NCBI RefSeq assembly: GCF_016342705.1
Contig: NZ_JAEINV010000002.1
Coordinates: 298,625-362,624 of the forward strand
Length of the DNA: 64,000 nt
Source of the DNA: Lutibacter sp.
GTDB lineage: Bacteria > Bacteroidota > Bacteroidia > Flavobacteriales > Flavobacteriaceae
Reading direction: 5' to 3'
The position numbers were made by a program, and so were the translations under genes. Shown here in pieces: positions 15,599-25,414 of this stretch. The notes below the pieces were generated by a model. That model did not search any database and was not told the origin of the DNA. It saw nothing but the letters and a program-made list of their open reading frames with translations. Within the stretch, counting starts at the first letter, position 1. The number at the start of each line of letters is the position of its first letter.

Positions 15599-15807
15599 AA
15601 AAATTAACACTTTCTATTTTATTTTTTTTAAGCATTTATATTGCAAATGCACAATGCGCCATGTGTAAAGCTGTAGTAGAAAGTGGTGATGTTTCTCAGG
15701 CAGAAGGTTTAAACTCTGGTATTCTTTATTTAATGATTTTTCCATACATTTTAGTGGGAACATTATTATATTTTATCATTAAAAATAAAAGAAAAAAGAA
15801 AATTTAA
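15595..15807 (+). CDS. Small exported membrane protein with CxxC motif
   Basis: A 70-residue protein starting at the ATG that overlaps the DUF420 stop. An upstream extension in the same frame lies inside the DUF420 gene and is rejected. There is a signal peptide (MKKLTLSILFFLSIYIANAQ), then CAMC just after the cleavage site, then one transmembrane helix (about residues 43-62) and a basic tail. The CxxC at the mature N-terminus could bind metal or act as a thiol pair in oxidase assembly. The family function is not known to me. Confidence 0.75.
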   Translation: MKKLTLSILFFLSIYIANAQCAMCKAVVESGDVSQAEGLNSGILYLMIFPYILVGTLLYFIIKNKRKKKI

Positions 15808-15966
15808 CATTTCTATAAGAGGGAAACAGTGTAACAAATAATAATTTTAGTCGTCATATAACAAATTAAACGTTTCTGAATACGTGTCTATTTTTCAATG
15901 TAAACTAAAATAGCTACATTTTTCAGGCATTGTTATTAAACAATTTAACCAAAACTCAACTAATTA

Positions 15967-17295
15967 ATGAGAACAAAAATTCTTAGTCTTTTAGCTATTA
16001 TGTTATTTGTAACTATAAATGCGCAGGACAAAAAATGGACATTGCAAGAATGCGTTGAATACGCAATAGACAATAATATTACAATTAAGCAAAACAAGCT
16101 AAATGTTGAAATTAGCCAAGAGAATTTAATTAGTGCTAAAGGAAATTTTTTACCTAATTTAAATGCTTCTACTAGTGGAAATTTAAATTTTGGTTCTGGT
16201 TTTGATCCCGTTTCTCAAGATAGAGTTTCAACAAGTACTTTTGGAGGTTCTTTTGGAATTAGCTCTGGAATTACAGTATTTAATGGTTACAGAAATTTAA
16301 ACACTTACAAACAAGCACAATTAGGCGTTGAAACAAGTCAACTTGATTTAGAGAAAATTCAAGATGATATTTCTCTATATATTGTAAACACCTATTTAAA
16401 CGTTTTATTTGCTAAAGAAAACTTAAGTGTTGCTAAAGTTCAATTTGAAATTAGCACCAAACAAATTGAAAATGCAAAAGCAAAATTTGAAGCTGGTGTA
16501 AAACCAAAAGGAGATTTATTAAACGCACAATCTACCGCTGCTGCAGATGAACAAGCTGTAATTTCATATGAAAATACGTTAAATTTAGCCTTGCTAGATT
16601 TAGCACAACTGCTGCAAATTAATCCAACTGGTTTTGATATAGAAACTATTGATATTGAATCCCCTTCAATTGCAATGTTGTATAATAATCCAGATGATGT
16701 TTATCAAAAAGCACTAACGAACAGACCAGAAATTAAAAAAGCAGAATTAGATATTGAATCTGCTGATTTATCTGTTGAAATTGCGAAAGCAGCTTTTTTA
16801 CCATCTGTAAGTTTAGGTGCTAATATTGGAACTGGTTATGGATACAATCTTAAAAACAATTCTCATATTCCTTATTTTACCCAATTAGATGATAATTTAG
16901 GGTATGGTATTAATTTCAATGTAAATATTCCTATATTCAACAGAAACCAAACAAAATCGAATGTAAATAGACAAAAAATTAATCATGAGATTTCTAAATT
17001 TGGATTAGATAATCAAAAATTACAACTACAACAAACTATTCAAAAAGCATATTATGATGCAAAAGCTGCTGCAAAATCATTCCAATCAGCAGAAAAATCT
17101 TTAATTGCTCAAAAAGAATCATTTAAAAATGCGCAAGAAAGTTATAATATTGGCGCGATGACACAGTTTGATTTTGATTTAGTTAGAAATCGTTTAGTAA
17201 ATGCGGAAGGAGCTATTATTAGAGCTAAATACGATTATATTTTTAAAACTAAAGTATTGAAATTCTATTACGGTGAATCTATTACACTTGACTAA
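15967..17295 (+). CDS. TolC family outer-membrane efflux protein
   Basis: A 442-residue protein with a signal peptide (cleavage near INAQ, residue about 19) and two internally similar halves rich in long helices. This is the OEP/TolC pattern. The N-terminal WTLQECVEYAIDNN segment is the standard opening of Bacteroidota TolC proteins, and ALTNRPEIKKAELDIE marks the start of the second repeat. It forms the outer-membrane exit duct of type I secretion or RND/ABC efflux systems. No membrane-fusion or pump gene is adjacent, and a terminator follows directly. Confidence 0.92.
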   Translation: MRTKILSLLAIMLFVTINAQDKKWTLQECVEYAIDNNITIKQNKLNVEISQENLISAKGNFLPNLNASTSGNLNFGSGFDPVSQDRVSTSTFGGSFGISSGITVFNGYRNLNTYKQAQLGVETSQLDLEKIQDDISLYIVNTYLNVLFAKENLSVAKVQFEISTKQIENAKAKFEAGVKPKGDLLNAQSTAAADEQAVISYENTLNLALLDLAQLLQINPTGFDIETIDIESPSIAMLYNNPDDVYQKALTNRPEIKKAELDIESADLSVEIAKAAFLPSVSLGANIGTGYGYNLKNNSHIPYFTQLDDNLGYGINFNVNIPIFNRNQTKSNVNRQKINHEISKFGLDNQKLQLQQTIQKAYYDAKAAAKSFQSAEKSLIAQKESFKNAQESYNIGAMTQFDFDLVRNRLVNAEGAIIRAKYDYIFKTKVLKFYYGESITLD

Positions 17296-17315
17296 GAATT
17301 ATTAAAATAGTTTAT

Positions 17316-17346
17316 AAAACATCCAACCCATAAAGTTGGATGTTTT
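17316..17346 (+). terminator. Rho-independent terminator after the TolC-family gene
   Basis: A perfect 12-bp inverted repeat (17316-17327 and 17335-17346) with a 7-nt loop, running into TTTTGTTTT. It lies 20 bp past the stop codon. Confidence 0.85.
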
Positions 17347-17376
17347 GTTTTATACACAACTTATTAAGTATATTTG
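17345..17376 (+). promoter_or_regulatory. Bacteroidota-type promoter of tsaB
   Basis: TTG (17345-17347), a 21-bp spacer and TATATTTG (17369-17376) fit the consensus. The -33 element lies inside the right end of the preceding terminator. The -7 element ends 20 bp before the TTG start codon. Confidence 0.65.
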
Positions 17377-17396
17377 CCTTTTAAAAAAGATAGATT

Positions 17397-18068
17397 TTGG
17401 CATATATATTAAATATTGAAACTGCTACCAAAAACTGCTCGGTTGGTTTAGCAAAAGATGGCGAAATAGTAGCGCTTAAGGAATTAAATGAAGGTGGTTT
17501 TTCTCATGCTGAGAAATTACACGAATTTATTTCCGATGTTTTAAAAGAATGCAACATTACTTTTTCAGATTTAAAAGCCATTGCCGTTAGTAAAGGACCA
17601 GGATCCTATACAGGATTAAGAATTGGTGTTTCTGCTGCAAAAGGACTTTGTTTTGCGCTTGATATCCCTTTAATTTCGGTGAACACATTGCAATCTTTAG
17701 CAGAATCAATTTCAATTACTGAAGGATATAAAATACCAATGTTAGATGCGCGCCGAATGGAAGTTTATTCGGCAGTTTTTGATGAGAATAACCAACTTAA
17801 AGAAGCTGTTACTGCTACAATAATTACGGAAGATTCATTTAAAGAATTTTTAGAAAAAAACAACGTATACTTTTTTGGTGATGGAGCAGATAAATGCAAA
17901 GACATATTAGTACACCCAAGAGCTACATTTATGGACCATAAATTTCCTTCAGCAAAAGATATGGGCAAACTATCCTATGAAAAGTATAAAAAAAGCGACA
18001 TTGAAAATGTCGCCTATTTTGAACCTTTTTATTTAAAAGATTTTGTGATTACCACTTCTAAAAAGTAG
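17397..18068 (+). CDS. tsaB: tRNA threonylcarbamoyladenosine biosynthesis protein TsaB
   Basis: A 223-residue Kae1-like protein. It forms the TsaBDE complex that makes t6A37 in ANN-decoding tRNAs. The N-terminal phosphate-binding strand reads AYILNIETATKNCSVGL, and the central VSKGPGSYTGLRIGVSAAKG block is highly typical. The conserved start has no ATG. The codon at 17397 is TTG, which places Met directly before AYILNIET and fits the promoter, so a TTG start is the best reading. It converges with the mscS-like gene at a 1-nt gap. Confidence 0.95.
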   Translation: MAYILNIETATKNCSVGLAKDGEIVALKELNEGGFSHAEKLHEFISDVLKECNITFSDLKAIAVSKGPGSYTGLRIGVSAAKGLCFALDIPLISVNTLQSLAESISITEGYKIPMLDARRMEVYSAVFDENNQLKEAVTATIITEDSFKEFLEKNNVYFFGDGADKCKDILVHPRATFMDHKFPSAKDMGKLSYEKYKKSDIENVAYFEPFYLKDFVITTSKK

Positions 18069-18069
18069 T

Positions 18070-18876
18070 TTATTTTCTAATTTCAACCATATGAGGATAT
18101 GGAATTTCAATTCCTTCTTTATCTAAGGCTAATTTCACTTCTTCAGTAATTGCAAAGTAAACATTCCAGTAATTTTCTGGGGTTGACCATGGCCTCACCG
18201 CAAAATTTACAGAACTATCTGCCAATGCCGATACATTAACTGTTGGTGCTGGCTCTTGTAAAACATTTGGATTGCTTTTTAAAACGTTCATAAAAACTTC
18301 TTTTGCCTTTTTAATGTCTTCCCCATAGCCTATTCCAAAAGTTAAATCAACCCGTAATTTGCCTTCCTCCGTATAATTTTTAATATTTCCGTTAGATAAT
18401 GTTCCGTTTGGAATAATTGCCAATTTATTTCCTGGGGTAATTATTTTAGTTACAAAAATTTGAATTTCCTTTACGGTACCAACCTCTCCTTGAGCTTCAA
18501 TTACATCGCCAACTTTAAAAGGTTTAAAAATCATAATTAAAGCACCACCAGCAAAATTAGCTAAAGACCCTTGTAAAGCTAAACCAACAGCCAACCCTGC
18601 AGCTCCTAATATTGCAATAAATGATGTGGTTTCTACTCCAACTTGAGAAATAGCGGTTATAAAAATCAATACCTTTAGAGTCCAACCTAATAAGTCTCCT
18701 AAAAATTTTTGTAATGTTTCATCGATACCTTGCTTAGCCATTAACTTTTTAGAAATTCTAATTAATTTCTTAGAAAGCCAAAGACCAATAATTAAAATTA
18801 GTATTGCTACAACAACATTTACAGCATATTTTCCAATAAAAGTTAGAGCTAAATCTGTATATTTTTGATAATCCAT
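18070..18876 (-). CDS. Small-conductance mechanosensitive channel (MscS family)
   Basis: A 268-residue MscS homologue close to the minimal family length. There are three N-terminal helices, including the glycine/alanine-rich pore helix (LGAAGLAVGLALQGSLANF, about residues 92-110). The cytoplasmic beta domain follows with FKVGDVIEAQGEVGTV, then a C-terminal domain with IPYPHMVEI. It opens under osmotic downshock to release solutes. It lies 9 bp after the DUF1304 gene in the same direction. Confidence 0.95.
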   Translation of the reverse strand: MDYQKYTDLALTFIGKYAVNVVVAILILIIGLWLSKKLIRISKKLMAKQGIDETLQKFLGDLLGWTLKVLIFITAISQVGVETTSFIAILGAAGLAVGLALQGSLANFAGGALIMIFKPFKVGDVIEAQGEVGTVKEIQIFVTKIITPGNKLAIIPNGTLSNGNIKNYTEEGKLRVDLTFGIGYGEDIKKAKEVFMNVLKSNPNVLQEPAPTVNVSALADSSVNFAVRPWSTPENYWNVYFAITEEVKLALDKEGIEIPYPHMVEIRK

Positions 18877-18885
18877 AGTTATTTT

Positions 18886-19242
18886 TTATAAAATTAAAGT
18901 TATTATCCCAAGTATTGCTGGAATTCCTTGAACATAAAAAAGTTTTATATTCTTTGTTGTATAGGACCCATAAATTCCGGCAATAGTCACACATATTAGA
19001 AAAAAAAGCGATAATTCTTCAAAATTATTTTTATTAATTAATGCCCAAATTAATCCGGCCGCTAAAAAACCATTGTACAATCCTTGGTTTTTAGCCAATG
19101 TTTTGGATATTTTAGCTTCTTCTAATTTCATTCCAAATGCTTTCAGTCCTTTTGGTTTATCCCAATAAAACATTTCTAAAATCATAAAATAAATATGTTC
19201 AAAAGCAACTAGTGCCACAAAGAAAATTTGTAAATATTTCAT
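18886..19242 (-). CDS. DUF1304 family membrane protein
   Basis: A 118-residue membrane protein with four helices. VALVAFEHIYFMILEMFYW at the N-terminus and KNQGLYNGFLAAGLIW in the middle are characteristic of DUF1304. The function is unknown. It lies between the YyaL-type gene (2 bp upstream) and the mscS-like gene (9 bp downstream), so all three are probably one leftward transcript. Confidence 0.88.
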   Translation of the reverse strand: MKYLQIFFVALVAFEHIYFMILEMFYWDKPKGLKAFGMKLEEAKISKTLAKNQGLYNGFLAAGLIWALINKNNFEELSLFFLICVTIAGIYGSYTTKNIKLFYVQGIPAILGIITLIL

Positions 19243-19244
19243 TC

Positions 19245-21359
19245 TTACAACTTTATTTTAAGTTGAGACAATGCTTTTTCCGTGCTTTTTTCAGGAAGCA
19301 AACATGCGCCATCAACACAAACAAAAATGTACGTTTCATTTTCACTAAATCGTCCTTCCATCAATGGTAAACTGCTTTTTGAAATACTTCCTGCAATTAA
19401 TTTATTGGGAATATAATTTTTGTTAATTTCTTTTATTCTTTCTAAAGCTTCTTTTCCTGAAATTGCAATTTCATAAAAATCTCCTGTAAAATTACACGCT
19501 AATTGTAGCCAGTTAGAATATCCCGAAGCATATTGATCGGTTCTATCTTTTACATTATGAAGCATTTGTTTGCTTACTTTTAAATAATAGGAATTAGAAT
19601 AATAATGACTTAATAAAAACAAATTTTTAGCCATAATAGAATTTGAAGCCGGTATTACGTTATCTTCAATTTCCATTTTTCGTGTTATTAAATTATGATC
19701 TTCGTCTGAAGTAAAGTAAAACATAGAACTTTTAGCATCAAAAAAATGATCGAATGCATAGTCGGTTAATTGTTTCGCATTTAACAACCACTTTTCATTT
19801 AGTGTCACTTCATATAGAGAAATGTACGCATCAATCACTGTCGCATAATCTTCTAAATAACCGTTGATACTACTTTTGCCATTTTTATACGTATGATTTA
19901 AATTTCCGTTTTCTTGTAATTGTTTTGATAGAATAAAATTGGCGTTTTTAATGGCTATTTCTAAAAAACTTGCATCATGAAACACTTTGTAGGCATCAAT
20001 ATATCCTTTTAACATTAAGGCATTCCACGATGTTAAAGATTTATCATCTAACCGTGGTTTTTCTTTTTTATTTCGTTCTTTCAATAAAACTTGTTGCCAT
20101 TTTTCAACTTTTTCCGCTAAATCATTTTCTGAAATATTATATTCTTTTGAAATTTCAATATTCGATTTTGTTCTTATTAACACATAATTTTGGTGTTCCC
20201 ATAAACCATAGTCATTTACATTGTAGTACTCTGAAAATAAATTAAAATCGTTTCCTAAAATAGATTTCAACTCATTAATGGTCCAAACATAATAAGCACC
20301 TTCTTCTAATTTTCCTTCAGCATTTATACTGTCAGCATCTAAAGATGAATAAAAGGCTCCTTCTTTGTTAGTTAACTCACGTTCAATAAATTCTAACGTT
20401 TCATACACTGTTTTTTTATACAATGGATTTTTAGTTGCCTGATAGGCTTCGGCATATAAGCTTACCAATTGGCCATTGTCATATAACATTTTTTCAAAAT
20501 GAGGCACATGCCATTTTTTATCCACCGAATATCGAGAAAAACCACCACCAACTTGGTCGTAAATTCCTCCAAAAGCCATATTCGTTAATGTTTTATTTAC
20601 ATAGTTTAAAATTGAATCATTCGCTGCTTGGGTTCCATATCTTAATAAAAATTCATAATTATTTGGCATTGGAAATTTTGGTGCGCCAGATCTTCCACCT
20701 AAATCAAAATCCATATATTGTTGCCACTTATTAGTAATTTGCTTTAAATCTTCCTTTGAAAATTCAATTACATTCTCTTTTAAAGTAACCAAATCAGAAT
20801 TTTTTACACCTTCGGTTAATTTTATCGCATAATCAATAACATCGTTTGGTTTTTCAACATACATTTTACTAATTTGAGTTAACGCATTTATCCAATTTTC
20901 TTTAGGAAAATAAGTTCCTCCCCAAATTGGTCTTCCATCTGGTAAAGCAATACAATTTAAAGGCCAACCTCCACTCCCAGTCATTAACTGAACAGCATTC
21001 ATATAAATTTGATCAACATCTGGCCGTTCCTCTCTATCCACTTTAACATTAATGAAATTTGCATTCATTATAGCGGCAACTTCTTCATTTTCAAAACTTT
21101 CATGTTCCATTACGTGACACCAATGACACGATGAATACCCAATTGAAATAAGTAATAACTTATTTTCTTTTTTTGCCAATGCCAACGTTTCATTATTCCA
21201 TGCATACCAGTTTACAGGATTATGTGCATGTTGCAATAAATAAGGACTTGTTTCTTTTATTAAGCTATTTGTGAATATAAAATCTGTCATTTTTTTTTCG
21301 TTTTGACCTTTACAACTAAAAATTGAAATTAGCATGAATGTCATTAAAAGTTTATTCAT
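19245..21359 (-). CDS. DUF255/YyaL-type protein, thioredoxin-like plus (alpha/alpha)6 domain, lipoprotein
   Basis: A 704-residue protein of the SSP411/YyaL family. It has an N-terminal lipoprotein signal (LISIFSC, Cys about residue 16), then a thioredoxin-like DUF255 domain with [18 protein letters not shown] (a CxxC-containing active-site-like motif). A long alpha-barrel region like that of N-acylglucosamine epimerases and glycosidases follows (for example [17 protein letters not shown]). Most homologues are cytoplasmic, so the lipobox is notable. The substrate is not known. It leads the three-gene leftward unit. Confidence 0.9.
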   Translation of the reverse strand: MNKLLMTFMLISIFSCKGQNEKKMTDFIFTNSLIKETSPYLLQHAHNPVNWYAWNNETLALAKKENKLLLISIGYSSCHWCHVMEHESFENEEVAAIMNANFINVKVDREERPDVDQIYMNAVQLMTGSGGWPLNCIALPDGRPIWGGTYFPKENWINALTQISKMYVEKPNDVIDYAIKLTEGVKNSDLVTLKENVIEFSKEDLKQITNKWQQYMDFDLGGRSGAPKFPMPNNYEFLLRYGTQAANDSILNYVNKTLTNMAFGGIYDQVGGGFSRYSVDKKWHVPHFEKMLYDNGQLVSLYAEAYQATKNPLYKKTVYETLEFIERELTNKEGAFYSSLDADSINAEGKLEEGAYYVWTINELKSILGNDFNLFSEYYNVNDYGLWEHQNYVLIRTKSNIEISKEYNISENDLAEKVEKWQQVLLKERNKKEKPRLDDKSLTSWNALMLKGYIDAYKVFHDASFLEIAIKNANFILSKQLQENGNLNHTYKNGKSSINGYLEDYATVIDAYISLYEVTLNEKWLLNAKQLTDYAFDHFFDAKSSMFYFTSDEDHNLITRKMEIEDNVIPASNSIMAKNLFLLSHYYSNSYYLKVSKQMLHNVKDRTDQYASGYSNWLQLACNFTGDFYEIAISGKEALERIKEINKNYIPNKLIAGSISKSSLPLMEGRFSENETYIFVCVDGACLLPEKSTEKALSQLKIKL

Positions 21360-21390
21360 TTAAAAGTAGTATTTAAGTAAAAATACAAAA

Positions 21391-21421
21391 AAAGAAAAGC
21401 GCTTTTAAAAAAGCGCTTTTA
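21391..21421 (-). terminator. Terminator after the dodecin gene
   Basis: The palindrome AAAAGCGCTTTT occurs twice in a row (21395-21406 and 21409-21420) and forms a GC-centred hairpin flanked by A/T runs. It lies just past the dodecin stop on the minus strand. Confidence 0.75.
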
Positions 21422-21442
21422 AATATTAGTCAACAATTAAGT

Positions 21443-21643
21443 TTATTTCACTTCAAATGTAATTTTAACATTCACACGAAATTCAGAAACTTCGTTATCA
21501 TTAATAACCACGCTTTGTGATTGTACAAATGCCGATTTAATATGCTTCACACTTTTTGATGCGTGTTCTACTGCATTTTTGGTGGCTTCTTCCCAACTTA
21601 CGCTAGAACTTGCCATTACTTCAATTACTTTCATTACTGCCAT
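21443..21643 (-). CDS. Dodecin family flavin-binding protein
   Basis: A 66-residue protein with the dodecin pattern (KVIEVMASSSVSWEEATKNA, then SFRVNVKITFEV-like strands). Dodecins are cytoplasmic dodecamers that store or sequester riboflavin, FMN or FAD. The family length is 65-75 residues. It is monocistronic, with its own terminator. The Met at codon 4 is an alternative start. Confidence 0.9.
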   Translation of the reverse strand: MAVMKVIEVMASSSVSWEEATKNAVEHASKSVKHIKSAFVQSQSVVINDNEVSEFRVNVKITFEVK

Positions 21644-21733
21644 AACGGTTTATTTTTTTAATTAATATCCTTAAATATAATCATTTCAGACCAAAATAGT
21701 AGGCTATTCTTTCTTAATCCTATGTTAAAATAA

Positions 21734-21741
21734 TACCTTTG
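21734..21741 (+). promoter_or_regulatory. -7 element before the DUF2490 gene
   Basis: TACCTTTG matches TAnnTTTG and ends 27 bp before the ATG at 21769. No clear -33 TTG is seen. It argues against the upstream in-frame ATG at 21739, which would lie inside this element. Confidence 0.4.
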
Positions 21742-21768
21742 CCACCTATAAAAAACACCTATTGTAGT

Positions 21769-22518
21769 ATGAAAACTATTCGATTGACTATTTTAATTTT
21801 TATAATTCTGAATAGTTTAAACGCACAAACTACTGTTTTAAAAGATAAAGGATCTTGGCTAACGCTTACTAATAATTTTAAACTTTCCAATAAATTTTCT
21901 GTAAGTAATGTAACTCAATTAAGAACCGTTGATTTTATTCAAAAAAATCAAGCATTTTTAATTCAACCAGGTGTTAGTTATAAATTAAACAAAAATATAA
22001 GTGTTGCTGCCGGATATTTGTTATATACCTATTATCCAAACGGTGCAGCGCATGCACCTATTAAAAAGAATGAAAACAGAATTTGGCAAAACTTAGTTGT
22101 TAATTCTACTTTAGGAAATTTAAAACTAAATCAACGATTTGTTTTTGAACAACGATTTAAAGATGTTGTTGTGCAAAATAATGACAATGAATATAGTATT
22201 GATGGTGTATCCTATTCGCAAAGAATTAGATATAGATTAGAAGTTACCGCTAATTTAATAAAGCTACTTGATGATAAAATTATATATGGAAAACTCTCCA
22301 ATGAAACTAGGATAAGATTTGGAACAGGATTGACCGCTCCTGATTTTGATCAAAACAATTTTGCTGCTTTAATAGGTTATCAATTAATAGAAAACTCAAA
22401 AATATGGGTGGGTTACGGGAGATATTATTATAAATCCAACGCCACCAAATTTATTTCCAACGATATTTTACAACTTACTTTAAGTTACGATGTTGATTTT
22501 ACTAAAAAACAATCCTAA
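21769..22518 (+). CDS. DUF2490-type outer-membrane beta-barrel protein
   Basis: A 249-residue exported protein with a signal peptide (MKTIRLTILIFIILNSLNAQ). Alternating hydrophobic strands and motifs such as TLGNLKLNQRFVFEQRF and KIWVGYGRYYY are typical of DUF2490 barrels of Bacteroidota. The function is unknown. The frame extends ten codons upstream, but the signal peptide begins at 21769 and the -7 element lies across the longer start. It is monocistronic. Confidence 0.8.
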   Translation: MKTIRLTILIFIILNSLNAQTTVLKDKGSWLTLTNNFKLSNKFSVSNVTQLRTVDFIQKNQAFLIQPGVSYKLNKNISVAAGYLLYTYYPNGAAHAPIKKNENRIWQNLVVNSTLGNLKLNQRFVFEQRFKDVVVQNNDNEYSIDGVSYSQRIRYRLEVTANLIKLLDDKIIYGKLSNETRIRFGTGLTAPDFDQNNFAALIGYQLIENSKIWVGYGRYYYKSNATKFISNDILQLTLSYDVDFTKKQS

Positions 22519-22921
22519 ATGTTTATAAAATAAAACATTTTAGTGCCATTTATATTCAATAATTTTATACCTTTAAAATTCACTTCTAACGCCCTGTTTC
22601 TACTCAGGTTTTAAACACTTTAAAAAAAATGTACAATGTTTTCAAATTAATTGTACAAGTTTTCTAAATTAAATCTACATTTATTATATACTTAATTGTA
22701 CAACTAAATCTTTAAAGTCCTTTAACTTTTATAAAAAACTCTTAGGGATTCGATAAAAAACACTAAGGCTTTTATAAAAATTTAATAGGCCTTAAACTTA
22801 TTTTTAAAGAAGTGTCAAAACATTCTCAGCCGCCATTTCACCACAACATAATAAATAGATTCTTGCCTGCAGAGGAATAACAATAAAAGTAAGAATTATA
22901 TAAAGCCAAAAAATGAAACAT
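22519..22921. other. gene-free AT-rich stretch
   Basis: About 400 bp between the DUF2490 gene and the aminotransferase terminator. I find no frame with coding character and no tRNA or repeat family. There are only short imperfect TTTATAAAAA-type repeats around 22727-22785. It may be decayed sequence or an untranslated leader or trailer. Confidence 0.5.
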
Positions 22922-22957
22922 AAAAAAAACCGAAACGTAGGTTTCGGTTTTTTTTTA
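22922..22957 (-). terminator. Terminator after the aspartate aminotransferase gene
   Basis: AAACCGAAAC (22927-22936), the loop GTAG, then GTTTCGGTTT (22941-22950), with long A and T runs on either side. It lies 14 bp past the minus-strand stop. Confidence 0.85.
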
Positions 22958-22971
22958 AAATTTATAGATTT

Positions 22972-24159
22972 TTAGCTAACTGCTTTTTTAATGTTTGCAA
23001 TTGCTTCACGCAATTGCGATTCAGAGGCGGCATATGATATTCTTAAACAAGTTGGCGCTCCAAACGCATCGCCAGTTACTGTTGCAACATTGGCTTCTTC
23101 TAATAAAAACATAGAAAAATCTCCTGCGTTTTCAATTTTATGACCTTTAATAGTTTTTCCAAAGAAAGAAGAAACATCTGGGAAAACATAAAATGCACCA
23201 CCTGGAGTATTACATTTAATTCCATCAATTTCTCGTAACAATTCTAAAACTATATCTCTACGTTTTTTAAATTCATCAACCATAAATTGAATTTTAGAAA
23301 CAGGCGCATCTAATGCGGCAATAGTTGCACGTTGCGCAATAGAATTTGCTCCAGAAGTAATTTGACCTTGTAATTTATTACACGCTTTTGCAATCCATTC
23401 TGGCGCTCCAATATATCCAATTCTCCAACCTGTCATGGCAAATGCTTTTGCAACACCATTAACAGTAATTGTTCGGTCGTACATACTTTCTATGGCTGCA
23501 AAACTAAACATTGGCTCTCCGTAATTAATATGCTCATAAATTTCATCAGACATGATGTAAATGTTTGGATATTTTTCAATTACCGCCGCCAAAGCTCTGT
23601 ATTCCGCTTCAGAATAAACAGTTCCGCTTGGGTTGTTTGGCGAGTTAAAGAAAATCATCTTTGTTTTAGGAGTAATGGCTGCTTCTAGTTGTTCTGGTGT
23701 AATTTTAAAATCAGTTTCAACAGTAGAAGGAATTTCTTTATAAGTTGCCTCAGCTAATGTTGCAATTGCAGAATAACTCACCCAATAAGGTGCTGGTAAT
23801 AAAACTTCATCACCCGGATTTAGTAAAACCATTGCTATGTTAGCAATAGATTGTTTTGCTCCTGTTGAAACTACAATTTGACTTGGTTTGTATTCTAAGT
23901 TATTATCACGTTTAAATTTTCTGCAAATAGCTTGTTTTAAATCTAAATAACCATCAACTGGGCTATACGTGCTATAATTATCGTTTATAGCTTGTATTGC
24001 TGCTTCTTTAATAAAATCAGGTGTATTAAAGTCAGGTTCCCCTAAACTTAAACTGATAATATTTTTTCCTTGCTCTTTTAGTTCTCTTGCTTTAGCAGCC
24101 ATTGCTAAAGTTTCTGAAACCGGTAAACTGTTAATTCTGTTGGATAGTTGATCGTTCAT
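22972..24159 (-). CDS. Pyridoxal phosphate-dependent aminotransferase, class I (aspartate aminotransferase-like)
   Basis: A 395-residue fold-type I aminotransferase. SLGEPDFNTP, NSPNNPSGTVYSEAE, YIMSDEIYEHI and VNGVAKAFAMTGWRIGY (with the PLP-binding Lys before AFAMTGWR) identify the subfamily I-gamma aspartate/prephenate aminotransferases. The C-terminal CLRISYAAS holds the substrate-carboxylate Arg. The desaturase gene precedes it by 10 bp on the same strand. Whether aspartate or an aromatic precursor is the main substrate cannot be decided here. Confidence 0.93.
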   Translation of the reverse strand: MNDQLSNRINSLPVSETLAMAAKARELKEQGKNIISLSLGEPDFNTPDFIKEAAIQAINDNYSTYSPVDGYLDLKQAICRKFKRDNNLEYKPSQIVVSTGAKQSIANIAMVLLNPGDEVLLPAPYWVSYSAIATLAEATYKEIPSTVETDFKITPEQLEAAITPKTKMIFFNSPNNPSGTVYSEAEYRALAAVIEKYPNIYIMSDEIYEHINYGEPMFSFAAIESMYDRTITVNGVAKAFAMTGWRIGYIGAPEWIAKACNKLQGQITSGANSIAQRATIAALDAPVSKIQFMVDEFKKRRDIVLELLREIDGIKCNTPGGAFYVFPDVSSFFGKTIKGHKIENAGDFSMFLLEEANVATVTGDAFGAPTCLRISYAASESQLREAIANIKKAVS

Positions 24160-24169
24160 AACTTAAATT

Positions 24170-25267
24170 TTAGGCATACGTTGGCTCTACACCTAACGTT
24201 TTTAATTGATTAAAATGTTCTTTAATTGCTTTTGAAAATGTTTTATACTCGTTGTATGGTAAATTAAATTCTTTTGCTGTTTCCTTTACAATTTTTGCGA
24301 TTTTTCCATAATGTATATGTGAAATGTGTGGAAAAATATGATGTTCTACCTGGTGATTTAAACCTCCCGTATACCAAGATATAAACTTGTTAGTAGGTGC
24401 AAAATTGGCTGTAGTATATAATTGATGAATTGCCCAAGTGTGCTCTAAATGTCCTTCTTTGTCAGGAATTGGCATTTCAGTTGCAGGAACCACGTGTGCT
24501 AATTGAAAAACCACACTTAAAATCATTCCAGCCGTATAATGCATTACAAAAAAGCCTATAAATACTTTCCACCAAGCTATATCTAAAACAACTAATGGCA
24601 ATACAATCCATAGCAGATAATAAATTATTTTTGTTATAATTAAAACTGTCCATTCGGTGGTTGGGTTTGGGAATTTCCCGTAGGAAAGTTTACGTTTTAA
24701 ATAACGACGCATTTGTTTAAAATCGGTTGTAATTGCCCAATTGATGGTTAATAAACCATATAAGAAAATGGAGTAATATTTTTGAAACTTATGCACAGGC
24801 AACCACTTTGCATGTTTTGAAAATCGGATAATTCTACCCGCATCAATATCTTCATCATGTCCTTGTATATTTGTAAAAGTATGGTGTAATACGTTGTGCT
24901 GAACTTTCCAGTTATACACATTTCCTGCTAAAATGTATATACTACTTCCCATTATTTTATTCACCCATTTTTTACTTGAAAAAGATTCATGATTACTATC
25001 ATGCATTACGTTCATACCCACACCTGCCATTCCAATTCCAATAACAATTGTTAGTAAAAGCAATGCCCATTGTGGCATTGAAACAGTTAAAATTAACACT
25101 AAAGGAACTAAAAATATACTAAACATGATAATGGCTTTTGTGTATAATTTCCAATTACCAGTTCGTGCAATATGATTGTCCTTAAAATATGAATTTATTC
25201 TTTTATTTAATGTTCTAAAAAAATTTGCTTTATCATCTCTAGAAAAGCTTATTGTTTTGTTACTCAT
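24170..25267 (-). CDS. Membrane fatty acid desaturase (acyl-lipid/acyl-CoA type)
   Basis: A 365-residue di-iron desaturase. The three His boxes are HDSNHESF, HNVLHHTF and HQVEHHIFP, the last (QVEHH) being typical of front-end or Delta-type desaturases. There are four to six hydrophobic segments between the boxes. It introduces double bonds into membrane acyl chains and helps keep membranes fluid in cold or marine conditions. It is followed after 10 bp by the aminotransferase gene. Regioselectivity cannot be read from the sequence. Confidence 0.93.
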   Translation of the reverse strand: MSNKTISFSRDDKANFFRTLNKRINSYFKDNHIARTGNWKLYTKAIIMFSIFLVPLVLILTVSMPQWALLLLTIVIGIGMAGVGMNVMHDSNHESFSSKKWVNKIMGSSIYILAGNVYNWKVQHNVLHHTFTNIQGHDEDIDAGRIIRFSKHAKWLPVHKFQKYYSIFLYGLLTINWAITTDFKQMRRYLKRKLSYGKFPNPTTEWTVLIITKIIYYLLWIVLPLVVLDIAWWKVFIGFFVMHYTAGMILSVVFQLAHVVPATEMPIPDKEGHLEHTWAIHQLYTTANFAPTNKFISWYTGGLNHQVEHHIFPHISHIHYGKIAKIVKETAKEFNLPYNEYKTFSKAIKEHFNQLKTLGVEPTYA

Positions 25268-25387
25268 TATAATATGTATCTATATTATTCTATTCGCTCC
25301 AAAATTAAGCCATTTATGTTCTAATATTAAAATTTTATGAAAAAAATAACATTTTTTGAAAAGATGTTAATTTAATTTTATAAATAG

Positions 25388-25395
25388 TAATTTTG
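25388..25395 (+). promoter_or_regulatory. -7 element before rsmG
   Basis: TAATTTTG fits TAnnTTTG and ends 19 bp before the rsmG ATG. The nearest upstream TTG (25356-25358) is 29 bp away, outside the usual spacing, so only the -7 part is convincing. Confidence 0.4.
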
Positions 25396-25414
25396 CGCCA
25401 ATCAAATATTAACT

